Below, piece after piece: positions 33,931 through 45,631 of a stretch of DNA of 64,000 nt. Each line of letters starts with the position of its first letter. Position 1 is the first letter of the stretch. The stretch lies in NCBI GenBank assembly GCA_037176845.1, contig JAYKXP010000047.1:62001-126000 (forward strand), given 5' to 3'. Source of the DNA: Paramarasmius palmivorus (lineage: Eukaryota; Basidiomycota; Agaricomycetes; Agaricales; Marasmiaceae). A program made the translations under genes and the position numbers. The notes below the pieces were generated by a model, which saw only the letters and a program-made list of their open reading frames with translations, searched no databases and had not been told where the DNA came from.

Positions 33931-35985
33931 TCACCACCTGCCCTCATCTCTCAGTGTATTCGGCTTCGCGCTAGGATCGCCGTAGAAGAAGCTGGACCAG
34001 GACATGTCTCTCCCAAAATTCAGATTTGGCAGCTCCCTTGTCAATACAGCCGTCTCGAAACGCCCCAAATCATTCGTATTCCTGAATCCTGCCTGTTGTT
34101 GTTCTCCCGGCTGTCTGATGGTGTTGGTAGTTGAGAGCAAGCTGGAGAATGCAGGAAGAGTAGGAAGAGTATGATTGACTCGATTATCTGAGATATCCAA
34201 GTTGCTCCCACTTGGTAACCATGAACTGGGCTCTGCTCCTTGTGTGTAAGGATAAGAGGAGTTGGAAGAGGACCCAGCAGGTGCTGGACGCATAAACGTT
34301 CCCCAGGCATCGCTCGGATGTTGTTCTGGCTCGGGTGAGCCGGTAATCTGCGCTGTACCGCCGACACCCATCCCCATCTCACTCGTCGCGTTGTCATATC
34401 GGTATGTAGAAGACCTCGATGGCCTCTGGCTGCCATCCGCACCTCGTAGGGACCTGGAGAACCCTGGCTTCATACCGGGAATGTGCGACCATCGCTGGCG
34501 CTCAGCCTTGCCAAAATCACTCTGTAGGCGGATCCTCTTTCTCCCAGCCCTAGGGTTATCAGCTATCACACTGCTTGTTAACGCTGACGGTGAACGAAGA
34601 CGCATCCCGCTCTGGTAAAAGATAGACGCTAGAGGCGAATATGCCTTATCGCTAGCTGCCACGTTCCTTTGGAGTTCATTGGACAACTCGTTATCCCAGT
34701 CTTCCGAAGGAGCTACACCCCCGTAAACGGGAAGGCGCTGAAGTAGATCTTCTGCTGTGGGCCTCAACGAGGGATCGGTCTCCCAACAATCGTTCATCAA
34801 CGACCATATTTGCATGTCAATGTCGACGTTTCGGGGTTTCTCAGGACGCTGTCCTTGTAAGACGGCTAATAGAACCGCGGCGTCGTTTCGGAGGTTGTAG
34901 AATGGTCGAAGGCCCGTGATGATCTGGTTTAATTACAGTCCAGGATTAGTTGTCAGCGGCAGAATAGGGATAGCGTAAGACTGACCTCGTAGTATAGACA
35001 TCCAATCGAGTAGATATCGCTTTGTGTCGAGGAAGACGCTCCGGTATGTATCTCGGGGGCAGACCATCTAGCAGTTCCGGCTGAATGAGCGACTGTAGAT
35101 GTGACTTTGAAGACCTGGGAGTCTGAGACGTGAGATAGACCGAAGTCGGCGAGACATGCTCTATGTGATCGTGTGATTAGGACGTTGAACTAGAAAATTG
35201 GTGTCAGCGACTGGAGCAGCGAAGCGTGTCATACGAGCACGTACACCTTTGAGGTCTCCGTGAACAATCTTCAGGGCGTGTAGATGAGATAGTCCGCTCG
35301 TGATATCGTGCATTAGCAGGATGTGATTGATAGACTCTCGTGGATGAGTTTGTATATACTCGACGAGGTTACCGTTCTCCATCCAAGGAGAAACCAAGCA
35401 GATCCGTTGCTGCATATCGTCGAGATAATATAAGCCGAGACAAGGAAGGACATTAGGATGCCTGAGTTGTCGCCAGATTATCGCTTCGCGGAGGTATTCC
35501 TATCATCAGCAAAGTCAGTATGGTATCGATGGTGTCACTATAAGCCGCACACCTTCATCGAGCGCTTCATATCCGACATCAGGTACACTTTAACCACTTT
35601 CAAGCACACGAGTTGACCACTCCCCAGGCGCCCTTTCCAGATATCGCCAAACCCACCACCGGCAACAGGATGTTCTCCGAGTTTGGTTACACCTCGAATC
35701 GTCAAGCAGCTTGGACAAAGGCTGGATCTCTTGGAAAGTCGAACCATGGTTTGACATATTGAAGCGCGTAAGTCTTTCGAGACTGTTGGGGCATCTATGA
35801 GCTGGAAAAGAGAGCATGAGCTGTATTGAACGGAGAAGACTCGGATGAAGGTGGTGTACCTGTTGCAGCCAATCCAACAATGATTGAGTTACGGACCCTT
35901 CTTGCGCCAATAGCTTGCGGTAGGCCCCTTCGTTGCGGAGTACGAGCTGAAGTAACTCTAACTCGCGAGACTCGATGTTGGACAT
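33931..35985 (-). CDS. TKL-like protein kinase with long C-terminal tail (about 608 aa)
   Basis: Exons 35860-35985, 35553-35801, 35245-35499, 34986-35189 and 33931-34923, all phase 0. The start MSNIESRELE at 35985 is equivalent to relatives; an upstream in-frame ATG at 36072 exists. The kinase has GGGFGDIWKG, VCLKVV, HGDLKG, FNVLI and ADFGLS and looks active. After the C-lobe (DWDNELSNELQRN) a ~250-residue low-complexity tail follows, rich in Ser, Pro, Gly and Asn, with a basic RKRIRLQSD that could be a nuclear signal. This tail is unique among the kinases here. Substrate unknown. Confidence 0.85.
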
Positions 35986-38900
35986 GGTAAGAGGAGAGTG
36001 TAGAATGTGTGCCGAATCCCGATGTTGACAGCTATACGTGTGGGGTGTGCGATTGTTTCTTTTTGGGAACAAGAGCCGTAGATCAAGCGAATGATAGACC
36101 AGACGTACAGCAGCCGGGTATCCATGAGGCTAGTAGGATGACCAGGTACGAATTGAAGCCTGCCGTATGACAGACAGCCAACTGAATCAATGTGTCGATG
36201 CAGTACAGGTGTCGGACCAAAAGGGTGACAGCTATGGCTGCCGAATAGTCCAGGAACCGCCGTCGACACATCGACTCATTCGCTCGATATTTCCCTAATG
36301 ATATCTGGACATTAGACAGCTACAGCGAGAGGAGCTTAGGTTTTTGGAAAGAGATTGAGGGAGAAGGGATGGCGAGTCGGAAGGGATTCAGATGACGAGG
36401 AATTTTTTCTGGAGTCCGCATTTGCACGCAACCTGGGATAGTTTTGGTTTAGATTTAATCACATACACACGAACAGCCCAGTTTTCACCAGGTTCAAACC
36501 TCGGAGTTCCATGATAGTAGTGGTACGTCGACATGAGATTAGGTAGCCGCTTGGCTCTATGATTGAGCTTTGAGTTTTATGTTTCTTGTCATGGTGAGAA
36601 ACGCTGAGAAAGGACCTCCAAGGAATTTGTCATTGTCGGGACCCGGGTAGTCTTGTTCAAACCTCGGCCCGTTTATGGGACTCCAAATTTTCGAGTCATG
36701 TGATGGACCCGAGCACTGCCACAATCTCGTCTCTTTTCTTCGCGTCAATAGCTTTTACGCGTTTTGCGTTCTCATCTCTCTCCGCAGACTATCTCAGACT
36801 GTGATATCGCCAAAATCCTCAACGTAATAAAGGAACATTTTGCTACGAGCGGAACCCGCCATTTTAGATGTCTAGACCCTCAAATGCTAAAGGCATCGTC
36901 TCGAAGTAAATAAAGAGCACTACGACGTTACATAGCCGCAAAATGTGGGAGAACATCGAGGGCTGAGTACATTCAGTATGAGATGAAAGGGTCCGGAAGT
37001 TAACGAACTGTCGCTTCACTGAGTGACATGAAAGCAGAATGTTCACGGGTGTGCTTCATGAGGGTATAGCTACGATATAACAACAATGTACTCTTTGATT
37101 AGTAGAAATTACCGTTGTATTTGGTGCTAGTATCACAAGAGCAATGTTTTGGAAGCGGTAAGTAAGCTTTGAAGGCAAGATAAATTGCCTGCGGCCTTCA
37201 TGGTAGACAATTTACTGGCTGGCGCAGAGTTTCCCGGGAAGATCGAGAGCATGAGAGCGAGAAAATGATCCATTGGGCGATCGATAGTCTGTTACTGGCG
37301 AAAAAGAGGTCAAATGTGAAACAAACCGCCGTCGAGGAGTGTTGATGATGAAGGGAGAAGGAAAGCTTCAAGAACTCACATGACTTAAAAGTGCATCACA
37401 TGATTTAATTTTTATCTATATATGGTATATCGTAAAAAATTGCAAGGCTCGAGACTCATATCAAGCGAGCCTGCGAGCGATTGAGTCTGCCTAGGGGAGA
37501 CTAGGACCCGGGTCTAGATCTCCCGAGTTCCTTCAGTTTTCTCCACAACATCCGAGTGCCCAGCGAGTACCTACACCAACTCCTCACCAAGAACGAATCG
37601 ATGCGTGCAAAGTAGCTTTCGGAATCGGAGACCCGGAGGATCGAGTTTTCCGAACAACAGTCACATCATGCATCATGTTCAACTACCACGCCGATACACC
37701 ACCTTCCTTTCCTTTCCATTGGCCTTTGGGACTTGGGGTTGGGTTGTTTTGGAGGAAATGAGATGAGTGAGGTCCAACACTAGCGCACACTGCATTCCAA
37801 ATGTGACCATGCTCGAGGAGAAGATGGAGTGCAGGAGATGCCCGACCACTACCCACACCGGTGATAGACGATGTAGCGTGCGTCTACCCATTCCTTTCCG
37901 TCGTTTTCATCGCACAAAAGCCAATTCATCTCAAGCGACAGTGCATCACGCGTACGCATCCCTCTTGTCGTTGTTGCATACCATTCGAACCGAATCTTTC
38001 TCAGCTCCACATCAAAGCTTTCTGAAGCTTTCTCCCACATTTTCTTCGTACATCGCTCATGCAAATCGGGTTTTTGGGTCGGTTTGGTTGGGATGAAAGG
38101 AGCGAGTCGGATGCTATGTTCAAGGAGAATGCGATGGGCCCAGTTTGAAGAGCACATTCACAACACCAAGGAGAACGATGGTGGCACTCGCGACCCTTCT
38201 CTCCTTCCATCACACCCATGCACGCAACATACCGATCCGCTTCATGGTGGTGAAGGTCATCCTACCTACCGAAAAAGACCAGTTACCATACTGCTGTCGT
38301 CTGTGCCCCAGAGCATCTCCGAGTCGATTCGCGCTTTGGATGAAATCGACGAGGGCCGAGTACTGGTCATTGAGCCAAACGGTATTTCATTACCGTCGCC
38401 CACGTCGATTATCCTTTACCACAGTGGGCCGTTTGGTTGTTGACAGCGGAGTGCGCGAGGCTACAGACAGCGTGCAGTGTATCGGGTGGTTGTTTCGTCT
38501 ATTGCTTCTGCCAGCACACCCATTGGAAAACGTCTCTGTGGGTATGGATTCCAGCAGAAGCGCTTGGCGAGGAAGATTAGAAATGTCAAAGACCATCTCC
38601 CTGGACACTATACTGTTTACATGTCCGTTCCCCGTCCACTGCTCGACTAGTCACTGTACCTTCCCTCTCCGAATCATATATGATTGTCGCCGTCATCTAT
38701 ACCTTGTGCACTCGAGTCTTTCCTGCAGTCTCACTACATCGTCATAGTCCTTACCGTTAGTTGAAGGTTCAGTCAATGCGGAGATGGATGCACCTCTGTA
38801 TACACCAGGCTTAGGCGGCAATGGAGATACACCAAATGTCCATCAATACTCATACGCTGTCTATTGACGCATCACCAGATGTGAGATACGAGGAACCCAG

Positions 38901-38999
38901 TCATCTGATGGACCCTTTTGGTTTAAAATTAGTGTAGATGTGAGTTTGAGTTCTTCTCATCAATAAATGAAGAAGGAAGCTGATATCTCTCATTTCAGG
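35986..38999. other. 3-kb stretch without a supported gene
   Basis: It contains the duplicated tail of the 31897 kinase (36435-36620). Around 37.7-38.75 kb several ORFs overlap on both strands (for example minus 37849-38157 and plus 38145-38747); none has a domain or a consistent splice model. Nothing else definite is seen. Confidence 0.4.
36435..36620 (+). repeat. Partial duplicate of the 3' end of the kinase gene at 31897-33532
   Basis: Bases from 36435 match 33468 onward, with an identical run that includes GATAGTTTTGGTTTAGATTT, and similarity continues past the stop codon into the 3' flank. Only the last ~20 codons and the flank are present, so it is a truncated copy. Confidence 0.7.
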
Positions 39000-40448
39000 C
39001 TTCGAGTTCCCCCGAGACAAATATCGTGTCATCTCAGTTCTCTTGATGATGGTTCAACAGGGTACCACGATCGCCAACTATCGCCTAGACTACTCGGACT
39101 CCACAAATAGTTCCATGATGGATGGTCGTTGCTGCGTGTATATTGCATTTAAACTCGTCAAATCATGCCTATTCAATCCCTCTTACTAGCTTCATCTCTT
39201 GGTCATAATGAAGCGGCGCCTCCGATTCTTGACGTGCGTGAGCCCCGCTGAACACATTCCCATGCCATTCCTCTAACACGAAACCACTTTCCTTAGCATC
39301 CCGGTAGTCTTCGTCACTGTTAAGGGCTTCACATTCGACAAGGTTGATCCAACGACTATAACCGTCACCGGCCAAGAACGTATCTCAATCTCATTCACCC
39401 GAGGAGAGAATGACCCGCAAAGAATTGGTTTTCAACTGGATCTCGGATCTCGAAAGCCTTCGATTGGTCCATCAAAGGGTACGACGCCTTCACCGTACCG
39501 TGCATTCTTTGGGACACTCGATGGGCCTGGGTGGGTGGTACATCACAAGTTTCGGCTACTGCCTGACTTGCAATCGTAGACAGTTCAAATTGAGGGCTTT
39601 GTCGTTCGAAGGAGTCGTGTGCGTTGTCCCTGTTGGCATCATCAAATCGTGGTTCTGACGCGCTTGATAGTGGTTCATTCGCCGAGTGGGATGGATTCAT
39701 TACAGCGGTTGCGGAGTCCGGGGATTCAATGTCCCAGAATAATACTACTAAAGTCCTAATATCGTTAGTCGTTATCATTCGCTCCCGGGTCTCTATGCTG
39801 AGGTTGTTAATAGAACGCTTGAAGTTGGATCATCGACATTAGCGGGCAACAACACAACCATCCGTATTACAAGCGAACAGTCGATTAGCCTATCTAGGTG
39901 TGTCTTATACTGTCACCAATTGTGCGCCTTTGGCCTGAACGAAACGATGTCTTAGCATCTTTACCCAGACACCGATACCACCATCGTTCATATCGACTTC
40001 CATTCCGTCACCTACTAGTACTCCAACCTCGTCCGATTCTGAGCCCGGCAACGAACACACGGCTGCTATTGTCGGAGGAGTCTTGGGCGGAATATTGTTC
40101 GTGATCATTGTGGTTGCTTTGATATCGAGATACCGAAGGAGATGGTCCCTTTGCTATGACGCCACAGGTAGTACTATTCCATATAACCAGCCCGCATCGG
40201 AGAAGAGGCGGAAAAGGGTTCATGAGACGACTCAAAGCGCCGAGGATGTTGGAGTTGAAACGTCGGTGCAGGTACCAAACCACGAGATTCATGAGGAACC
40301 TCGCCAAAGGCCAGGGAGAGATCCACGAATAGTTCTCCATGAAGACAGTGGCTGGCGTCCGCCGCCTGTGTTTCAGGTAGATGAAGAGACTAGAAGTACG
40401 AGTACGGTGATTATCGATGTTCCACCACAGTATGATACGGCTCTGTGA
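39000..40448 (+). CDS. Single-pass membrane (surface) protein; 3' half clear, 5' half uncertain
   Basis: The last exon starts at 39956 and reads through a Ser/Thr/Pro-rich stalk (STSIPSPTSTPTSSDSEPGN) into one hydrophobic segment (AAIVGGVLGGILFVIIVVAL), a basic stop-transfer RYRRR and a ~110-residue cytosolic tail ending at 40448. The exon before it (about 39771-39897) gives HSLPGLYAEVVNRTLEV and a likely N-glycosylated NNTT. The tail has PPPVF and ends with PPQY, a PPxY motif of the kind bound by WW domains of Rsp5-type ubiquitin ligases. The layout fits agaric surface or sensor-like proteins. Upstream, 39000-39380 resembles the decayed copies at 22.9-24.4 and 25.6-26.3 kb, and I cannot resolve a start codon, so the gene may be partly decayed. 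Confidence 0.5.
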
Positions 40449-40576
40449 CTTGGTGGGCAATCCAATACCCTGTTTATCTTCTCTGTTGAATGTATTCTAA
40501 TTGATAATTGCATTGAGTTTGACAATAACGTACTGTAAATGGGAGCGATTAGGGACAAAAATGAAATAGTCGCTGA

Positions 40577-42042
40577 TCATATGGTGCTTTTAAGCCTCTC
40601 CAGAAAGTCTAGTGCCTCCTGATGCTGCGATATCGTACTGGCTACGTTCCTCTGAAACTCTGTGAATAACGCGGTATCCCAATCTTCTGCAGGAGTCAAT
40701 TCTCTTTCGATGGACAGACGGTGAAGTAAATTTCCTGCAGTAGGTCGCGATGTAGGATTGGAATTCCAGCAATCGTTCACCAATAGCCACAAATTATCTG
40801 AGACAATACCATTCTGGGGCCTTGAAGGTCGTTTACCTTGCAAAACAGCTAATAAAACGGCCGCCTCATTCGGGAGATTATGAAAGGGGACAAGGCCAGT
40901 GATGATCTAGTCATTTGTGACTTGTTAAAATGGTCACAACGATGGAATATACATCACAGACCTCGTAGTAGAGGCATCCAACTGAGTAGATGTCACTCCA
41001 AACTGTCGAATTTCCACCAACATGGATCTCGGGGGCACACCATCGTGCCGTTCCGCTTGCGTGTGCAGCGGTTGTGGCCTTGAATATCTGAGAGTCCGCG
41101 ACGCGAGACAAACCAAAGTCGGTAATGCATGCCCTACGCGATGGTGCAATCAGCACATTGACCTGTAATCTGATCAGATACTGTTGAAAGGTTGGGTTTA
41201 CCATTCACTGACACCTTTGAGATCTCCGTGAACAATCTTTGATGCATGTAGATGAGACAGTCCATTTGTTATATCATACATTAATTGAATGTGGTCAACA
41301 GCCTCTGGCGGCTGCCTCCGAAGAAACTCGACAAGGTTTCCATTCTCCATCCATGGAGATACCAAGCACATACGTTGTTGTGTATCATCGAGATAATACA
41401 ACCCGAGGAAAGGGACGAGATTGGGATGTTTGAGTTGTCGCCAGATAATTGCTTCGCGTAGATACTCCTGCCATAACGTTGAATATTGTCTTTAGGTTCT
41501 CAGAGTTAAACCTGATGCACACCTTTAACTTTTCCTTCAAGTCCGACATGAGGTATACTTTCACCACCTTTAGACAAACGAATTGATCCTCTACTTCTCC
41601 AAGGTACCCTTTCCAGATATCACCGAAACCACCACCAGCAACAGGGTGTTCCCCAAGCTTGGTTACGCCCCGCATTGTCAAGCAACTCGGGTGAATTCCA
41701 GACTTCCTTGAGATGCGAACCATTGTGGTGCATATCGAAGCACGAAGGTTCTTTGAGACCCCGGGAGCATCGATGAGCTGAGTTAAGTTCCAAATTTGTC
41801 AATTAACGTCAAAAACATACGAAGCAAAAGCTTACATGCTGTAACCAATCTAGCAAAGACTGAGCAATTGTACCCTGTTGGTTGAGTAGTTTTCGGTAAG
41901 CCGTTTCATTATCAAACAGTCGCTGGAGGCTTCGTAACTGGTATTCATATCTGACCAAATCAGCTTTCCGAGAAACCTCTAGAGGCAGATGGCTACTGTT
42001 CTCAATAATATGATTCTCCTCCCGATCGGCAGTGGTCTTTGA
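40577..42042 (-). CDS. TKL-like protein kinase, 5' end unresolved
   Basis: The first readable exon (41836-42042) holds the family N-terminal module (LFDNETAYRKLL) preceded by about 30 residues resembling the linker between phosphatase and kinase at 19.4-19.6 kb. Further exons start at 41777 and run to the stop at 40577. The kinase has GGGFGDIWKG, VCLKVV, HGDLKG, VNVLI and TDFGLS, so it is catalytically complete. An in-frame TAG lies just upstream of 42042 and no Met occurs before the module; TAG could be a splice acceptor, but no suitable upstream exon was found. It may be a 5'-truncated duplicate of the fused gene at 18085-22370, or use an unseen first exon. Confidence 0.7.
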
Positions 42043-42216
42043 CTAGTTTAGAGTGGGTCGGCGTTAGACGCCAACAGGTACGAGTTCGGAAGGGTTCAAG
42101 ACGCGAATTCAATTGCAACTAGTACATAGCACAAACAGTAAACACATTTGTTTAGAGCAATGTTAGCCAATGACTCAACACATGTAGACTACACATTTTG
42201 AAAGGAAAGCCAGCGT

Positions 42217-45068
42217 TCAAGGATACAGGAAACCATCTCCTTCAGGAACAGGGTCATAAGCGACAGCATGGTCATCACTACCAATAACGAACGATTGTTT
42301 ACTGGCGACGGACAGGATAAATGCTTTGCGCGCCGAGTCCCGGGTGGAATGAGAGGTGTATTTGTTCTCCGGAACATGAAGCACCAGGCGCTTAACATTG
42401 TCCCTGTACACACGTCAATATTTGGGAGCGACCAACGAAAACACGAAGATTCACCATCCGCGAATAAAGCCTACCCTAAGTCCACGAACAACACAATACC
42501 ATCGAGAGTCCGGAGGAGGAAGGTTCACAACAGCATTACAGTTGTGACATATCAGGGTCATCGTAGGAAGCGCCCTAGCGGCCTGCGGATTGTCCACGGC
42601 GATCTGATAGTGGGTCTCAACGAAACGAGACAAGTAGTCTATCACCGGCAAGTAGTCAATCAAGCGCTGAATGAGAAGAAGAGATGCCGGGTATCACTCA
42701 CTTTTCTTCACGACTGTGGCCAATATAGCATCCACAGCTTGGTCCTCATCTTGGGTAAGCTGATCCAGGAGCAAGGCATCTGACGCGGCTTCTAGTAGTC
42801 AGAATAACGCGACATGAGCAGCAAAGAAAGGCGTACCAGACCACGAACCATCAAGAACACCTGCAAGCACTTGGAGCAAAGGAGGAGAAGCAGGGCTATC
42901 GTTGGGTACAACGTCCATCTTGGGGTAGGGAGTCGAATGAGGGATTGAACGGGCGAAGAAAGACTAGGTTATATACCTTTTGGATAACGGACTCGTGACT
43001 TACAGCACAAGCACCACACGTTCCTCGATCCTTTCCGCTACGGTCGCGAAGAGGATATCCACCTGCAGGATACGAGCTTAGTACGTGAGATTCCATGTGA
43101 AGAGGGGATCAATCTCGTCATTTCGAGCCTTCTAGTCAGATTAAAGTAGTCGCTGTATGGACAATATCGCCCCCGGGGAGTTTCGACCAACCTTGTTTGT
43201 CAGATCAAGGTGGAACACGAGACGGGACCTTGTGCTCGCTCAGTTTCGGTTCATAGTTTCGGTCCATCTTATCTAGCGATCGTCGTAAAGGTAACCAGAC
43301 GCGATTTTATTTCGACAACAAGAAGTTTACAAAGAGGCGCAGGAATCAAAAAAAGGGAAGCCGCTCGATTTCATCATACCATCGGACTGAACGGCTACAA
43401 CTCGATTTTTAGTTTGATTTGGTCATCGAAAGCAACTGGAACCACAATTGGTTAGGAAACTAGAAAAGGCTTCGTAAACACAGACTTACCCAGACGAACG
43501 CTCATGGCCATGGCTTCGAAGGTGCCTACAGCCTCCTTGAGATGAGCTCCGCCTTCCGGCTTCTTCATCAGGTAAACCGTCAGGGCCGACCAAATTCTTC
43601 CGCCCAACTCCCACCTCGGCTCGCAAAGTAATACTACCTGTGACACGGATTAGGCGCATCGAAGGAAAAGAGATGAAAAGAATTGCTTACTCGAACGGTG
43701 CTCGGATCCGATGAAGGCAGAGTGTTCAACACCGTGAACGCGCTGCTAGCGACTGCAGCACTAGGTGCGAATCTTGGGGGTAGAGCACTCCAGTACTTGC
43801 ACCAAGAGTACAGTTGAGTATAGATGATATCCCTATTATGTTTGTAAGGGAACCTATCGGTCGACATGTCGTCGGTGATGGATTCCAAGAGGGACAGTAT
43901 CCTCTGGTCTTCGAGAGACCCACCGCTTGTAGCAACCTGGGCGACCATAGGACCACCTTGAGCACGAAGCAACTCCGTATGGACAGCAGGTGCCAACGTA
44001 TATGTCTGATCCAGAGATGGATTGGTGTAGGTGACGGTGTTAATAGAGGCCACGTTGCTCGAACTGACTCCCAGCTGCCAGGAGCCTGAAAGCACGACCT
44101 CCTCACTGCCTGGAAAGTTGGATCCGAACGGTAACTCGATACCCGGCAACTCGACTCCTAGCGAAGACGGGTCTCGAACAGATCGAGGGAAAACGTTGGT
44201 TTCGGACGCAGGACGTAGGACTTCGAGGGCTGTCAATGGAGGATTAACTTTCACGGGATCACCCATGAAGTATGGCAACATGATAGTCGAGTTGGATCCT
44301 TGAGGAAGAACGAAGTCGATGGACACGCGTTTCTCCAACGTTGTAAACGGAAACAACATCACCATGTGGGTGGCCGAGATGAAGTTCATGTAAATGGCTA
44401 GCGTCAACACCAGTCAGTAGGGGCGGTTTGAAATGCAAGAGAACCACTAACTGGAATGCAAATTGAGGACGAGATCAGTGGCGGTTCCGTTGCTTGATAC
44501 GACGTGCACTTCGTGACCGTGTTTGTTCCGAAGGACATATGTATTGGCAACTAAAGCCGCGTTGACCATAGGCGTGTATGTGGATCTGTTGGTGTCGACA
44601 GTGTTGCTGAGTTGTTCCTCCAACCAAATGATCGCCGAACGATTCGAAGGCCATCTGTTTTTCGGGAGACTAGGCTTGAAGACGTATCCGAGGTCGAGGA
44701 AGAACTGCAATACCCTGGCTGCATGTATCGCAGCTACGAAGATCTCCAATGGGGCGTTGTCGTTGGGGACAGTGAACATGCCTAGAGCGCAAGCACCGCT
44801 GATTAGTGCGCCAGTCTCAACCTGCAACACCCTGAACGAATCCCAAAAGCCGTAAGCGATGAACGAAAGAACCACCTGCATGTACCGGTGAACGCAATGA
44901 GACTTCGTCTCGTCCTTCAGCGTGTCTGTACTAGTCGTCGACGTATACCGAAAAGCGTAGCCTAACAACAGCTCGAAGGCCATCTGGCCTCTGAAATCGA
45001 GTGAGTGGATCGACATTCACAGAAAAAAAGGAACGGGCGCACAGGAGCATGAAGACAAGGTCGTTCAT
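42217..45068 (-). CDS. Multi-exon gene of unknown function
   Basis: Exons can be followed from 45068 (or 45016) to 44452, 43691-44397, 43490-43637, then about 43020-43060, 42800-42935, and on to a last exon ending LYP at 42217. Exon 2 is 707 bases of clean coding sequence (for example YMNFISATHMVMLFPFTTLE and DDMSTDRFPYKHNRDIIYTQ). A C-terminal CHNCNAVVNLPPPDSRWYC could bind metal through its cysteines. I do not recognise the family. With the ATG at 45068, which follows a TATA box and a pyrimidine-rich leader, a 37-nt intron would be needed to reach the main frame; the ATG at 45016 needs none. Junctions downstream of 43000 are approximate. Confidence 0.6.
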
Positions 45069-45120
45069 GGTGGTGGTTGGAGAAAGAGAGCTAAGGACCC
45101 AGTAAATAGGCCCTTTTTGC

Positions 45121-45127
45121 TTATATA
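45121..45127 (-). promoter_or_regulatory. TATA box of the minus-strand gene at 42217-45068
   Basis: On the minus strand the sequence reads GTATATAAGC here, followed by a CT-rich leader (CTCTCTTTCTCC) and CCACCACCATGAACG with the ATG at 45068. Spacing of about 55 bases from TATA to ATG is typical of fungal genes. Confidence 0.65.
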
Positions 45128-45179
45128 CAACCTGTGGCTGAATGAGTCGAAGTCTGAGGGAAATTCTTTGGGAACACAT

Positions 45180-45631
45180 CATGTAATTCGAGGGACTGGA
45201 CGCGAAAAACGAACGTACATTGATTCCAAAAAAGGTAAGCGCGGTGGTGATTGAGTAACGCTTGAGCAAAGGCGAGTCAGCTGCGTCGGATCAACTATCA
45301 CAGAATCGTACATACTTTTTTTCAGGCGGTTCGCGCGGAGCTTAGTCCATGCGTCTAGTTGTTCCAAGGGACGTTCACTGAAACCTGCCATTGAACAACG
45401 AATTGAATACCTCTTGCGGCGAGAGACGACGACACTGAGATTGAACAGTCAGTGGAAGCAGAATGTTGTTAAGCGCTGCACCCACATTCGGCCAATTAGG
45501 TGGGCGCCAGTTATACCACGTGGATTTAAGAAGCCGGACGTTGTTCGGTGAAGTCGGTAACCTAGGGACGGCTCGAAAGGATCGATTGACGCTGGGAATG
45601 TCGTTTTGCCCTCTACCCAAAGAAATTCCAC
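45180..45631 (-). CDS. Unassigned ORFs upstream of 45068
   Basis: A minus-strand frame at 45375-45620 reads like protein (RLLKSTWYNWRPPNWPNVG, then RLSPQEVFNSLFNG), and another at 45179-45391 continues with ERPLEQLDAWTKLRANRLKK. A single spliced gene could be built only with a very short intron. Because a TATA box lies between this and the next gene, I keep it separate. Function unknown. Confidence 0.25.

Noticed and set aside
34262..34618. Plus-strand ORF of 118 residues
   Set aside because: It lies opposite the low-complexity tail of the kinase at 33931 and mirrors its composition.
38145..38747. 200-residue plus-strand ORF as a gene
   Set aside because: It is rich in residues typical of random frames, overlaps ORFs on the other strand, and shows no domain or splice structure.
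43814..44303. Plus-strand ORFs of about 90 residues
   Set aside because: They are antisense to a clean coding exon of the 42217-45068 gene.
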